A stretch of 64,000 bases of DNA from Nemophila menziesii (Eukaryota; Streptophyta; Magnoliopsida; Boraginales; Hydrophyllaceae). How positions within the stretch are numbered: position 1 is the first letter of the stretch; every line of letters begins with the position of its first letter. The notes under the pieces are model-generated. The model was given only the letters and a program-made list of their open reading frames with translations, searched no databases and was not told the origin of the DNA. The translations under genes and the position numbers were made by a program. Shown one piece after another: positions 37,741-49,030 of this stretch. The DNA lies in the NCBI GenBank assembly GCA_029959085.1, contig JARWIR010000010.1:14281001-14345000 (forward strand), in the 5' to 3' direction.

Positions 37741-39398
37741 AAGAAGCGGGAAATGTCAAATGATTATGTTGTAATCAATGTGAACATAAAAATTTATGTG
37801 GCAAAAATTTACAAGATTACACTACTCAAATCCAAGAATTCACATATTTACTATCACAAGGAGCTTACTTGTGGCATGTTCCTCAGGAAATCAAGGAAAC
37901 CCGGGATCTCACATGGAGCACCAAAAATATACTCGTGGAAATCTTAGTTTAGATGATTTACAATACAAAGGAAGTGTATAGAGATGATTAAGCAGGGAAT
38001 TAGAAGCAAAATTCGAACAGAAAAATAGAAAGAGATGGGTTTGCTGATAAAGTGAGATTGTGAAGTTCAAAAATTTAAATACATGCGCAGGTGATGTTTC
38101 AGACCATATATTCACTTGAGTCCACGTATTCACTTATGCTTATATTTTCACTTGGGCCACATATTCACTTATGCCCACATTTTCACTTATGCCCACATTT
38201 TCATTTAGTTTCATGTATCCTCTCTACATCATAAGATATATAATATGTATATGCACAAAATAGATAAACAACTACATTGTGGCTACAAAGCCTTAATAAT
38301 TATAAACTATCTCAAAGTACAATGTAATTAGAGTGAACTCATGTCGTCAAATTACGTGATAACAACTATAAATTTTAATCTTTGTATCTTAAAGTACTAG
38401 GCATATAGTAACTAGTATATATCATAATATCTTACCATGACAATCTGATGATTGTTGAAATGACATGATCAACGACCTGGATGCAAAACATAAAATAAAA
38501 TATTAATTATTTTTACTCAGTTTAACATGTAATGTTTTACCTAAATATGCATTAAATCGGTGTTGTTCATGTGTTTTCTAATAATAGATGCTTAAAATTC
38601 GCAAAATTTAGTAAATAGATGGTGGATAGATGAACAAGAGGTGCGTATGTCAAAAGGAGTAGTCACTTATAAATTAATTTCAACCTAGAATATCAATTCA
38701 TAACAAAATCTTTTGATATATTTTATAACTTATAAATAAACAATATATAGCCATTAAATTAGGTATATATAAATAATTAAACACTCTAAATTTGGAGAAT
38801 TTTACAAATATTATTCTTTTTAAAAGTTTAAAAGAAAATTTAATTACATCTAAATATAATAATCAATTGGGGATAATTTTGAATGAGTTGATAATGTTGG
38901 AGGTACCTTGAATTTAGAGAAAGTGTTGGATATGGCAGTCAGATCCAGAAGACGGTTGTAGAATGTTTAGGTTTCCAAAAGAATATCATTAACTTTAGAG
39001 CAAATTTCATTTTTAGGTCATTATCTATGGGCTTAAAAAGTTTTTTAGTCCAAACTTTTCAAAAGTATATTTTCTAGCTAAAAATTAGTAATTTTTTTTT
39101 TTTTAAATTGGCATTTTAAATACATGTGGCCTAAACATGAATTTACTGGTAACTTTATATTATATCTTTTCAATCTAATCATAACTATTTATTATATTAA
39201 TGAAATACTTGTCATTAGGTTAATTAGGTATTTACTAAAATTAGATCTTGCAAGTTTAAAACATTGGTTGGTATTGAACCATCTTGTATTGGATGGAAAT
39301 ATTCTCATATATCTTTTTCTCAGTCAATTCGGGGGTTTTCAAAATATATATTGTAATTAGAAACGAGTCTTACAAAGAGTTTTTCTAAATATTTGGTT

Positions 39399-39705
39399 CA
39401 CTACTATGAAATTCATCTTTTGTGACCGCCAAGATGGTCGCTAGAAGTGTGGAAAGTGGTCGTTAAAGGTTTTATTGAACGTTTGTGGTCGCTAAAGGTT
39501 GGTCGTTAAAGGTTTTACTGAACGTTTATGGCCGCCAAAGGTTGTTCGTTGCTATTTGGTAGTTAGAATAGTCCTTCATCGACTATGTGTTAACTCTGTC
39601 GAACACTTACCTCCAACAACCATTCCTGCGGTAGGAAAAGGTTATCTTGATTATCGACCACACGTTACCTCTTCTGACCACTCACCTCCAATAACTTGAG
39701 TGTAT
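39399..39705. mobile_element. CACTA-like terminal fragment, copy in C2
   Basis: CACTACTATGA start followed by ggtcgctaaaggttgg-type subterminal repeats; paralogue of 23500-23805. Confidence 0.45.
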
Positions 39706-40274
39706 CATTAGAAATTAACATATGTAATAAGTCTTAGCTTTAATTTATGATTAGGTAGTTAAAATCTGAGACCCTTGGACAGGTGAAAGTATTGAGCCAA
39801 AATAAAGATATCAAGTACGTAACACTTTCTTTCCTTATATCTGGTTTACCTTCCTATGACCCATTTTATGTAGGAAAAATAGTGATTAAGTGGTGCCCTC
39901 TCCCAATATGAGTATTATTGTGGAAAATTAAAGTATCTTACATGTTGAATATGTCCAATCATAAAATCCATTCTTATCTTGGATAAGTAATATACTTACA
40001 GGGTATTCTTATCCCATTAACCTATGATTCTAAAAAATATAAGATTATTGATACACCCAAACTTGTTAAAGGGATACAATGTTCTTGTATTCCACAACTT
40101 ACATTTAAAATAACTCAAAAAGAAAATAATTAAAATAATGTGAAAGGGAGCAAATATAAGGATAAATGATGTTTCATACAAAAAGGATGATATATATGAT
40201 ACCACTGAACCAAAAATATGGAAAAGGTTCAAAGAAACAGCAAATATGAAGTACATAATATTTTGATATTTGGC

Positions 40275-40945
40275 TTAGTATAGGTTAAAATCTCTCATAT
40301 ACGAAAATATATCCTTATTGGTGGATGATTGGACATTGAGTCTCAAGATATCTACCAAGGTTAGAAGCAAATCCAATTCATATTTCTCAATCTTACTCAT
40401 AAATCTACATGAACACGTAGAATTTACAACATTTCTACTCATATTCATTGATCCTTGGTAAAATGCATGAGTAATTGTCCACTTGATCAATTATGGTGAT
40501 GACAACTCCTCTAAATTTCAATAAACCTATCCTATATCATACACATGTAATGTCTCGTCATCGTTCTGAATTTTTTTTTTAAATCTAACATCTTCCGTAC
40601 AACTAACGATATAATATACCTAATTAAGACTTTATCTCCCCACAAAAGTGTAGATCTTTCAAACAAACAATCAAACAAATTTGAGACTTTATCTTGAAGA
40701 GAAATATGAAATAGCCTTAACATTTTTTAATCTTCAGGCGTTGCTTTAAATTTTACCTATTGAAGTGAGTTTTGAACTCTTTTAAGTGATGATAAGGATT
40801 CTCGTTAGGGGCTTCTAAGAAAGTCATCAACATATCAAGTATATGGGGTTTAACTTTTAAAATTATTCTTATTAGTCAAGGATTGTATTTTTTTAGGGAA
40901 AAACTAGGGATAACGTTTGCATCGGGGCTAAAATTCATCTAAAAA
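40275..40945 (-). pseudogene. Degenerate gypsy gag fragment, copy in C2
   Basis: Minus-strand paralogue of 24374-25035. It has two open pieces, 40275-40490 (HAFYQGSMNMS...) and 40532-40723 (MLRLFHISLQDKVSN). The second makes the gag similarity clearest. Stops separate them. Confidence 0.6.
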
Positions 40946-41711
40946 TGTTTTATAGTCGTCCATTTCCTATGGTCTATTATGAACAAAATTTTGAGTATCG
41001 GGATTAAAGGGTACAAATTAGTTTTCTAAGGATTTTCTAACGTACATAAAATAAAATTTTCCTAATATTTTTATTATATTTTAATATTTTGAATATAAAA
41101 TGATTTAAATAATAAATAAAATAAAAAACTATGATTATGAAAGATATATAAAAGCAAAACTAGCTTAACTTACTAAGTTGGTCCAAGTCTTAAGCTTCAT
41201 TGGTTTCTTACAAATTCACTATCAATTTTTTTATATGAAAAATTATAAATTTTACTATTTCTAATTCCTCTTTACCACAATGTGGTACCAAGGATTAATC
41301 CACTAAAAATTGGGGCTAGCATAGGTATATTTTAGGTCTAATTAAATGAAATTGGGTGATTGCTTGAGTCAAATAATTACGACTACTAAAAGCGTGACTA
41401 AAACTACATAGATAAATTAGAGATAAGTGTTTAGGCATCTAGTATTGGATAATGTAATTGCAGATATAAAAAATCATAGAATTTATACAAACTTACTTGC
41501 TAAATTAGTATTGCAATGCTAAATATCGAGATAAGTCATCACACGTTAACTTTCACAGTGATTTACAATCTTGTCTTGGTGAGAGAGTTATATTGGACCC
41601 TTAAGTTAATAGATTATGATATTACATGTGGCTATTATATTTTAATCTCAATTATGATTATTTCACGTATTCATTCCATATAAGCTTACTATGAGTTATG
41701 AAAGTATAGTT

Positions 41712-41716
41712 GGTCA
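41712..41716. other. C2/C3 duplication junction with 5-bp microhomology
   Basis: ggtca is common to the end of C (25798-25802 before D1) and the start of C (21354-21358). Here the left flank is C end and the right flank is C start. Confidence 0.85.
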
Positions 41717-41812
41717 AACATGTTTAACTATTTTTACAAGTTGTCCTATCTTAGAGCGCGTTTTTGCCACTTAAACAATTGGAACGAATAAACATTACCA
41801 ACCGTTAATGTT

Positions 41813-43354
41813 TGATGTCTCCTCATTTGTGATAGATTAATGTTAGGATGAGACATCATTTTTAGTGATTTAGAAGTCATTAATGTCGATTTTCTTGAGA
41901 AATAGTGCACTTTCCTATTTTGAGTCTTGATTTGTTGAATTATTATTTTTAGAGCATATTGGGTTTAATTGTTTATTTTAGTGTTAAGCTTTAAAGATAA
42001 TTATGGAGCTTAATTAGAGTCCAGGTCAAAGATTACAATTTATGGAAAGAGATTTGCATGGTAATTGGAGATAAGGAAACAAAAGCTAAAAAGATGGAAA
42101 AGGAAAAGCTGCCTAATCTAGGATTCTGCAGTACACGCCTAAAGATGTGCTATTCTACCCAAGAAATAGGCCTATTTTGGTAATTTCCTTTCACAGGGAC
42201 AAAGATAATTCTGTTACGATTCTTTTGGTATCTTATGGAGTTCAAACCGACCAATAACGAAGAAGATATGCTCAAAACGGTCCAGCAGTGTTTATCTTTA
42301 TTTCCATACGAATTTGAGTTGGGCTAGAAGTCCAATACTTAATCTCATCCTCAAGAAAACGAATTAGGTCTTCTAAACACCTATAAATACACCCTTATAT
42401 CACTTGTAAAACTACCCTAGAAATCCTTGCCTCATAGTAATTAGTTCTTAAGGTTTTATTCTTCCAGTTTATTATAGAGAGCAAGATGATGTCTTTTGTA
42501 ATTTCTTTTAGTTTATTTCCTTCAGGTATGAACTAAACTCCCCATAGCTTGGGTTTTGCATAATGTATAATCTATGAATTCTAATTCTTCTATCTAAGTT
42601 TCTTTGGGAATTATATGTTTTAATCTGATATTAGCTACTTACTTTATATTTGCTTATGTGTTTTGATTTAATGTCTTTCCTACAACTGATCACTTTAGGA
42701 TTGTTTTAATAGTAGTTAGATGGTCTCCTTGATAGGGTGTTTAACTATTGAACCACCACATAATGTCTAGTGTCGATATTAGTTTGACAAAACATGATTC
42801 TAACTAGATAGTCATTAGGGTTTGTTTTAATCACCATATCACCAATGATTGCAGTATTTGCTTAGGGCCTTAGTAGCGTTTGATAACCCTATTTGAAATC
42901 ACTTCTTGGTTGTGCCGTAGCCCCCTTAGTCGCTCTCAAGGTCTAAGGTATGGGAATTTAGAATCCTGACTAAATATACCAAGAGCTAATATTTTCCCTT
43001 ATTAACTAGATTTATAGATAGAATTAGAAGGATTAGTGCATACTAGCAAAACCTGAGCTATACTTCTCATCTCATATTTCTTATCTCTTATTTTATTGTC
43101 TTTAATTTTCTTAGTTTCTTAGTTTTAATTCTTAATTTCGAAATATATTTGCCTTTATTTTTTGTCTTTAATTATTTACTTCTACTTGTTTCTCACGCGA
43201 TTAACACACTTAAGTCCCTGAGAACGAACTCAACTTACTAAATAAAACTTGCATACGTCCTGTAATCATTTCAGTACTGTGCCTGTCTAGGGTGAGAGTG
43301 CGTAGTTTCTTAGCTTAATTTTATCATATTTTTATCACACCCTAGGCGACACCA
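41813..43354 (+). mobile_element. 5' LTR of the inserted Athila (1,542 bp)
   Basis: TGATGTCTCC...GACACCA. The first 46 nt form a hairpin (TGATGTCTC/GAGACATCA). TATAAATA at 42382-42389 is the likely promoter. Confidence 0.95.
42382..42389 (+). promoter_or_regulatory. LTR TATA box
   Basis: TATAAATA in an acctataaatacaccc context, identical in the 3' LTR at 49600-49607. Confidence 0.55.
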
Positions 43355-43360
43355 AGTTTT

Positions 43361-43378
43361 TGGCGCCGCTGCCGGGTA
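43361..43378 (+). promoter_or_regulatory. Primer binding site, tRNA-Asp type
   Basis: tggcgccgctgccgggta, 6 bases after the LTR end. It is complementary, with about two mismatches, to the 3' end of plant tRNA-Asp, the primer known for Athila elements. Confidence 0.85.
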
Positions 43379-43477
43379 CTTGTGTCTCGTTAGCGTGTGG
43401 GTTATCTATTCCGAGTAGTAGTTTTTAATTAATTTTATTTATCAGTTTTTAGTTTTTATTTTTCCAGATTTACGCTT

Positions 43478-45508
43478 ATGGTTTGCTTTAGTCTTTTTCA
43501 AGTGTTAAATTCTTGGCTTCCGTTACCAGAGCCTGAGAGGCGCTTTAGAGTTTACAACAAACGTGTTCGTGAGGAAAGATCCTTAAGAAGATCAATGGCA
43601 GCCCAACTAAATCAACCACTTGGAGGGGTTCAACAAGATTCTCCCCTTGGTGCTCAAGATCCACCCCTTGGTGGACAAGAAGGACAACAACTACCAGTAG
43701 GAGGAGGTAATGGGCAGAATAACGTTAATAATCAACAGAATCAAGCACAGCAAGATCTCCCTGGTCTTCATGTGCCGTTTTATGTTCAACCAATCGGTTA
43801 CCACCCTCCAGGGATCCTGAATATTAAATTTAGATCCGATCCGGGTATGCTCAGTTAATTTCAAAGTTTTGGACTCTACATCGGTACAACAATTCAAGAT
43901 CCGGTAAGATCGATTCAGAAGTTCATGCAGATTTGTGATGCCTACATTACTCCTGGCATTACACGCGAGCAACTATATTGTCACATGTTTTCGTTCTTCT
44001 TGACCGGTAGAGCTAGCGAATTGCTAGAAAGACAACCACCTGGAACAATTCATTCTTGGAGAGAACTTCAAGCCGCGTGCTTTAACCGCTTTTATCCTAA
44101 GAGCATGAGACTCAAAGATCAAACCGAGCTTGCAAGATTTTGTCAAGAGGATGGAGAAACAGTAGGAGAGTCATGGACAAGATTTCAACAAAAATTAGCT
44201 AGATGTCCTCTCCATGGTTATACACACGCTCTTCAACTTGCTATATTTTATGAAGGACTTAATGATAAAGGTAGAGAGAAGGTGGATAACATTGGAAAGG
44301 GTAATTTTTTGTCCATGAATCATAATGAAGCTCCAGAGGTATTAGAGAATATTATGGAACAAGAAAGGAGTTGGCCCTCAACGCTAGCCCCTATTGCAAA
44401 GACCCGAGGAACGCTTCGTTTAGATGCGGAAACTGCGAACTCAGCTCAAATATCCGCGTTAGAAAATCAGATCAAAGAGCTGAAGTTGGAGATGCAAAAG
44501 AATTTAGCCGCTGCAAACGTAGTACAAGAAACACAAGGTTGTCAACAATGTGGGGTTAACAATCATACATGGGAAGAGTGCGAATCAAATCCACAATCTG
44601 GCTACTTTATATCCAATCGCGGAGGTTATCAATGGGGTTACCGAAACCATCCGGGTATGCAGTATTCAAATCCACAAGGGGCCGCCAATCCTGGTCATTA
44701 TCAACAGCGCCCCAAGAACAACTCTTTCCACTCGAGAGGTCAGTATCAAAACCAACATCAAAATAGGCCTGCTCCCCCTCAACAACCCGTTCAAGATGCC
44801 TATACCGATTCGTTAGACCAAAAAGCTTTACCTCAGTATCCTCAAGAAGGATCTATGGATAATCAACAGATAGCACAAGCTCTGGACCGTTTCACCACGA
44901 CTATGAACGCTCAGGAAGAGAAAGTCCGAGGACAAGATGCCATACATCAGATGTTAGGTACTCAAGTAGAACAATTAAACAAAGTCTTAACAAATTTAAT
45001 AGAACAAAAAGAAGTAAAGGCAATCGAAGGAGGTGAAAACAATGTTGGGTTCGAAGCTTGCAAGGCTATTTGCCTTGAAATTGAAGAAAAAGAGGAAGTA
45101 CCGCATGCTTCCGTTAGTGCCGTGGAAGTTCCGAGTACCAAAGAAGAACCAACCAAGTCTAGCCCCGTGGAATCTGACTGTTCTGAGGTTTATGTGGAGG
45201 ACGATCAAGAGAAAGCTGAATTTATTCAGCTTTTGAGGAAGATACAAGAGGAAATTCGATCGGTAATGGATTATCAAGCTGAGCTAAATTCGAAGGAGAA
45301 AGAAGATGAAGTTGCACCTGCTGTGCAAGAAGAGAAAGAAAAAGAGAAGGTGGAATTGCCACCTATTGTTCAAACAGTTTCATCAACTATTCCTAATACA
45401 AATCCTAAGGATGACACTGTACTCAAGACATTTGTAGAGGCGTACCAACCCGAAAATATCAACGCCCAAATGCTTGATATTGCGAAGAGAGGACTTACAC
45501 CGCAATAA
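43478..45508 (+). pseudogene. Athila gag, interrupted by one stop
   Basis: The structural (capsid/nucleocapsid) gene. ATG 43478 opens the frame; a second ATG at 43592 (MAAQLNQPLGG) is an alternative start. A TAA at 43856-43858 interrupts it, and the same frame then runs open for 527+ codons. The gag core lies at about 43925-44360, including the FSFFLTGRASELLERQPPG and ARFCQEDGETVGESWTRF regions. A zinc knuckle C-x2-C-x4-H-x4-C (CQQCGVNNHTWEEC) lies at about 44538-44580. A Gln/Asn/Pro-rich linker and a Glu/Lys-rich C-terminal part follow. The frame ends with TAA at 45506-45508, after which the same frame continues into protease. The second stop probably broke a gag-pol polyprotein. Confidence 0.9.
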
Positions 45509-46125
45509 GTTTTTACGCAAGTTATTCCTGAGAAAGAAGCGAGTGTAGAGATCCCAAGAGAAAATCTGAGAGTTTCGAGAAGATGTGAAAGAGAGCTACC
45601 AACAAATCTTAAAGATCCGGGAAATTTTAACCTTCCTATTCAATTACATAGTATGCTCAAGGTGAAAGCTATGTACGATGTAGGTTCTGGTGTGAATCTT
45701 ATTCCTAAGTCCGTGTTCGAGAGACTTGGACTTCAAAAATCAGAGAAAACTCCAGTGAAGTTGCAGTTCGCTGACAACTCAGTTAAAAGGACATGGGGAA
45801 CAGTAGGGGAACAGTGGAGGACGTCTTAGTCCGTGCAGGTAGTATCGCCATCCCTACTGACTTTGTTATTCTTGAGTTTGATGCAGATAAGCAGGTTCCA
45901 ATCATACTTGGACGACCTTCCATGGCCTCAAGTCAAAGTGTCATCAACTTCCATGAAGGGACCATCACCCTTCATGCAAAGAATGTATCTGAGACCTTCT
46001 ATGTCTTGGGTAAGAAACCAAGGAAGTTAGATCCCACCGTTCCTGTCATCCACAGCCTTTCACATCACAAAGTCCCTCCTGAGAAGATCCACTTAAATCC
46101 TGTGGATACTGAGCCAAACATTTAG
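45509..46125 (+). pseudogene. Athila protease, frameshifted
   Basis: Retropepsin-type protease domain that would process the polyprotein. It is in frame with gag after the stop. The active-site motif is YDVGSG with the Asp codon at 45677-45679, followed by NLIPKSVFERLGL. An 11-bp tandem duplication (ggggaacagta at 45795-45805 and 45806-45816) shifts the frame. The remainder continues from 45793 with VEDVLVRAG and VPIILGRP and ends at 46123-46125. Compare 7537-8056, which has the more usual DLGAS. Confidence 0.88.
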
Positions 46126-46335
46126 TTTGGGGTTGGCCATGAAGTTCTATGGAAAGCTCACAAATGCAAGAATAGGCCGCGAAGTTTCTAAGACTCGTGG
46201 ATGGGACCATTCATTGTCACTAAGGTTGTTTCAGCCAAGGTGATAGAAATTCAACCCAAAAATGGGGTCAAGCGCAGATTAGTTGACGTTCATAGCCTAA
46301 CTCGTTGTTGGAGAGGCTATATTCGTAAATCTTGA
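46126..46335 (+). pseudogene. Integrase C-terminal scrap after pol deletion
   Basis: About 70 codons in the same frame as the protease tail. They have a VGHEVLWK segment, an internal stop, then WMGPFIVTKVVSAKVIEI, ending at 46333-46335. They align with the end of integrase in the first element (VGQKVLKY and WTGPYIVTKV, about 1615-1800). Everything from RT through the integrase core is missing between protease and this scrap. Confidence 0.8.
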
Positions 46336-46555
46336 TAGAGGTAACACGTCTAACTTTGAAAGACGTTAAATAAAAGTGCTATACGGGAGACAACCCGCAA
46401 TTTTTTTTATGTTTTTATGTCTTTTACGTTTTTGGTTTATGTTAAATTTAGTTGTTTTTAGTTGATATTGCATATTTGAGAAAGGTATTAGTGTTTTCGG
46501 TGTGTAGGAATTGGAGAAATCGAGTTAGGGAAGCATGCAAAATTTTTCGGAGCGA

Positions 46556-46935
46556 AGGAATGACCTGCGCGGACTACCCCCGCGGACTACCCCTAGTCCG
46601 CAGGCATGGTCCGCAGGGTAAAAACCCGTACGACGGGTTGCACCGTGGGTTTGATCTAGAACCGAGAAAAAAAGGCACCGCGGACTACCCCCCTACACCG
46701 CACCATGGTCCGCAGGTCACAAACATGTGACACGGGGTAGGTCCACGGGTATTTTGACGGAGAGCACATCAGAAGGCGCGGGGTACCCTGCGGTGTACCG
46801 CGCCATGGTCCGCAGAGCAAAAACACGTGCCACGGGGTTGTACCACGGGTATTATCCAGTGGGTAAAAATTTTCGAGCATCAGATGCTGCGGTGTACCCC
46901 GCGGTACACCCCATGGTCCGCAGGCATGGTCCACA
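46556..46935. repeat. GC-rich ~100-bp tandem repeats
   Basis: Four degenerate units carry catggtccgcag at about 46604, 46704, 46804 and 46912. Each is followed in the first three by an aaaac(c/a)cgt...acggg stretch, and gcggactaccc or gcggtgtaccc occurs in each. It is strongly GC-rich in an AT-rich setting. It sits between pol and the env-like ORF, like the unrelated repeats at 2101-2412. ORFs through it on both strands are by-products of the composition. Confidence 0.8.
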
Positions 46936-47383
46936 CGAGCCGCCAGAGAGAGAAAAGAAATGGATTCAAGTGTATAAAGGAGGTATTAAGCCATTATTCC
47001 GAAATTTATAAACCTAAAGCCTCTTTTTCTTCTCCAAACCTCTCCTAAATCCATTGAAGCTCATCAAAACCTTCCCCAATCACCAAAACACTACCCAATC
47101 ATCAAGAAAAACACATCAAATCTTCTATCCACATCATTACAAGGGAGAATCAAACACCCAATCTTCACCAAATCCATTCAAATTGAATAATCAAAGACCC
47201 AAATTTTCAAAATTCATCCTACAATTTCTTAAATCCAAGCCAACCCATTACAAATCCACCTCACCCACATAGAGATTCATCATCAATTCACCTATCCTAA
47301 GCCAAATCAAGCTTGTTCAATAAAAAATTCACAAGTTAAAAATTCAAGGGTTGCTAAAGCTTTGAGTTGGGGGTTAATTGAGG
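46936..47383. other. Leader-like spacer before env-like ORF
   Basis: C/A-rich and G-poor sequence resembling 2450-2800 of the first element in character and position, ending in gagttgggggttaattg before the ATG at 47384. Confidence 0.55.
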
Positions 47384-48570
47384 ATGACTAATAGAAAAAC
47401 AATATTAGCTAACAAGAGGGAGGTGAAGAAGAGCAGGGTATTGGATCGAATCAAGAAGAAATCAATTGACAAAGGTTCTAGTTCTAAATCAAAGGGTAAA
47501 GATAAAGTTGAGAAGAGTGGAATACCTTTGTTTGATCGTAATGGTAAAAAGCTTTACTTTTATGCAAAGGAGAAAACACAACCTCCACAAGGTCTTGCAC
47601 CCAAAGAGAAAGAGGAAACTTCAAGGGCCCTGAAGACTTCTGCGGAGAAACAATTGAAAGAACTACCTTTTGCTTATGAGAAAGTATTCAAGGAAGAAGT
47701 TGGTACAGGAGAATACAAAAGATTCTTAGAGCTTGGTGAGAAATTGGGTTGGTCTACGTTCATGGTAAGACGTTCTGAATTATGTCATGAGTTAGTTTTG
47801 GAATTCTATTCAGGCCTCTTTAGCCGAGATAGTAATTGTGTTCCGATTAGAGGAAAGTTAGTTCCTTTCACAGTTGAGAAGATTAGAAACCACTTCAAGT
47901 TTAGAAATTGAAAGGTTTTTGCAAATTTGAAGAAGCGGTTGCTAAACGAAAAATATTTAATGAGGAATTACTTTTTGAGCATGTATTAGACAAAGAGAAA
48001 GTGCAATCACATAAGGGAGAATTGAAGGCGCCTTGGCCTTACAAATATCTTCAATCGGATGCTAGAATTTGGCACAATTTCCTTGTTCCTAATATCTTTG
48101 GAAACACACGAACTTTGGATGTGACTATGAAGTACGCTCTACTTTTGGACTGTATTTTGAGAGGAGAATAAGTTGATGTGGCACAGTTGATCTATGAGGA
48201 GGTGATACGATTTTCGGTCTCTCCTAAATCAGTTTATAATGTTAAATTTCCTACTATGATCACGTGTCTAGCGAATGTAGTATTGGGTGAAGAAGAGAAA
48301 CTCGAATTTAAAGGGAGTTATATTGATAATGCTTGGATCAAGGATATCTTTCGAAGAGCGGGTTCTACGCAAGTATCGAAAGAAGAAAAGGAGCAAAGTT
48401 GGCAAGAGAAGATGGAGGAGCGTTTAACGAAATTCGAAGCAGCTCAAACTTCCTTAGTCAATGATGTGGCACAAATCAACGCTAATCAAGTGCTCATCAT
48501 GAAACTCCTTGAGCAATTAACGAAAGGTCCAGCTATTCCAACCTTGGATGTCAATGATGCGAGGCAATAG
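47384..48570 (+). pseudogene. Athila 'env-like' ORF, broken
   Basis: Start chosen at ATG 47384 (MTNRKT), matching MTNR in the first element. A Lys-rich N-terminus is followed by a plant-transposon-type domain: ELVLEFYSGLF, VPFTVEKIRNHFKF, then IWHNFLVPNIFG and KYALLLDCILRG. The C-terminal segment (WQEKMEERLTKFEAAQTSL...) has coiled-coil character. A frameshift at about 47905 and a stop at 48169-48171 split it into three pieces. No signal peptide or transmembrane helix is visible, so a true envelope role is not supported. The order and spacing of motifs match 2801-4122. Confidence 0.8.
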
Positions 48571-49030
48571 TCTCGAGAGTATGTTCTCTTTCTTCCTTAC
48601 CATTTCTGTAAATATGTTTATCTGCTAATTTTAATTTCTGTTTTTCGAGTGGTGAGGACACGGCTCATTTTTGAGTTGGGGGTGTGGGGATTCGTTGTCT
48701 CTCATCTCCATTTTTCTGTTTTTAGGTAGAAATTAAATTTTTTGATACATGGGAATTAGATGTAGAGTGTGTTTAATAGCTTGAAAGCATAAGCTCAGAG
48801 AATTGATGATAGTAAGTAATATGTTTATGAGCTATGTATTTGTATGCTTTGAGTATTTGCAGTAAAACACACGTTGATAGTAAAGAAAATACTAGTGAGC
48901 AATGCGATAGAAAGTATGTTCGATCTCAGGGAACCTTGAGAAGTGTGTAGGCCGTGAGATCCGAGCTAGTTAAAAAAATCATTTGATGAAAGTGCTAAAG
49001 GTAAGAAAATAAAGAAATTACATAGTGTAG
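48571..49030. other. Shortened 3' UTR lacking a PPT at the LTR
   Basis: Homologous to about 4123-4550 of the first element, then it jumps straight to the LTR start at 49031. A PPT-like gagttgggggtgtgggg lies at 48672-48688, about 350 bp too far upstream. The bases next to the LTR (acatagtgtag) are not a polypurine tract. Confidence 0.75.

Larger units (their letters stand above)
37740..41716. repeat. Segment C, copy C2
   Basis: The most diverged C copy, about 8-9% from C1 in a 280-base stretch. Its left end lacks the equivalent of about 21253-21508, so it cannot show the Athila target site. It ends at ggtca (41712-41716) and passes straight into the start of C3 instead of D. Confidence 0.8.

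Noticed and set aside
46452..47048. Overlapping 72-94 codon ORFs on both strands
   Set aside because: They follow from the GC-rich tandem repeats, which contain few stops. Both strands are open at once.
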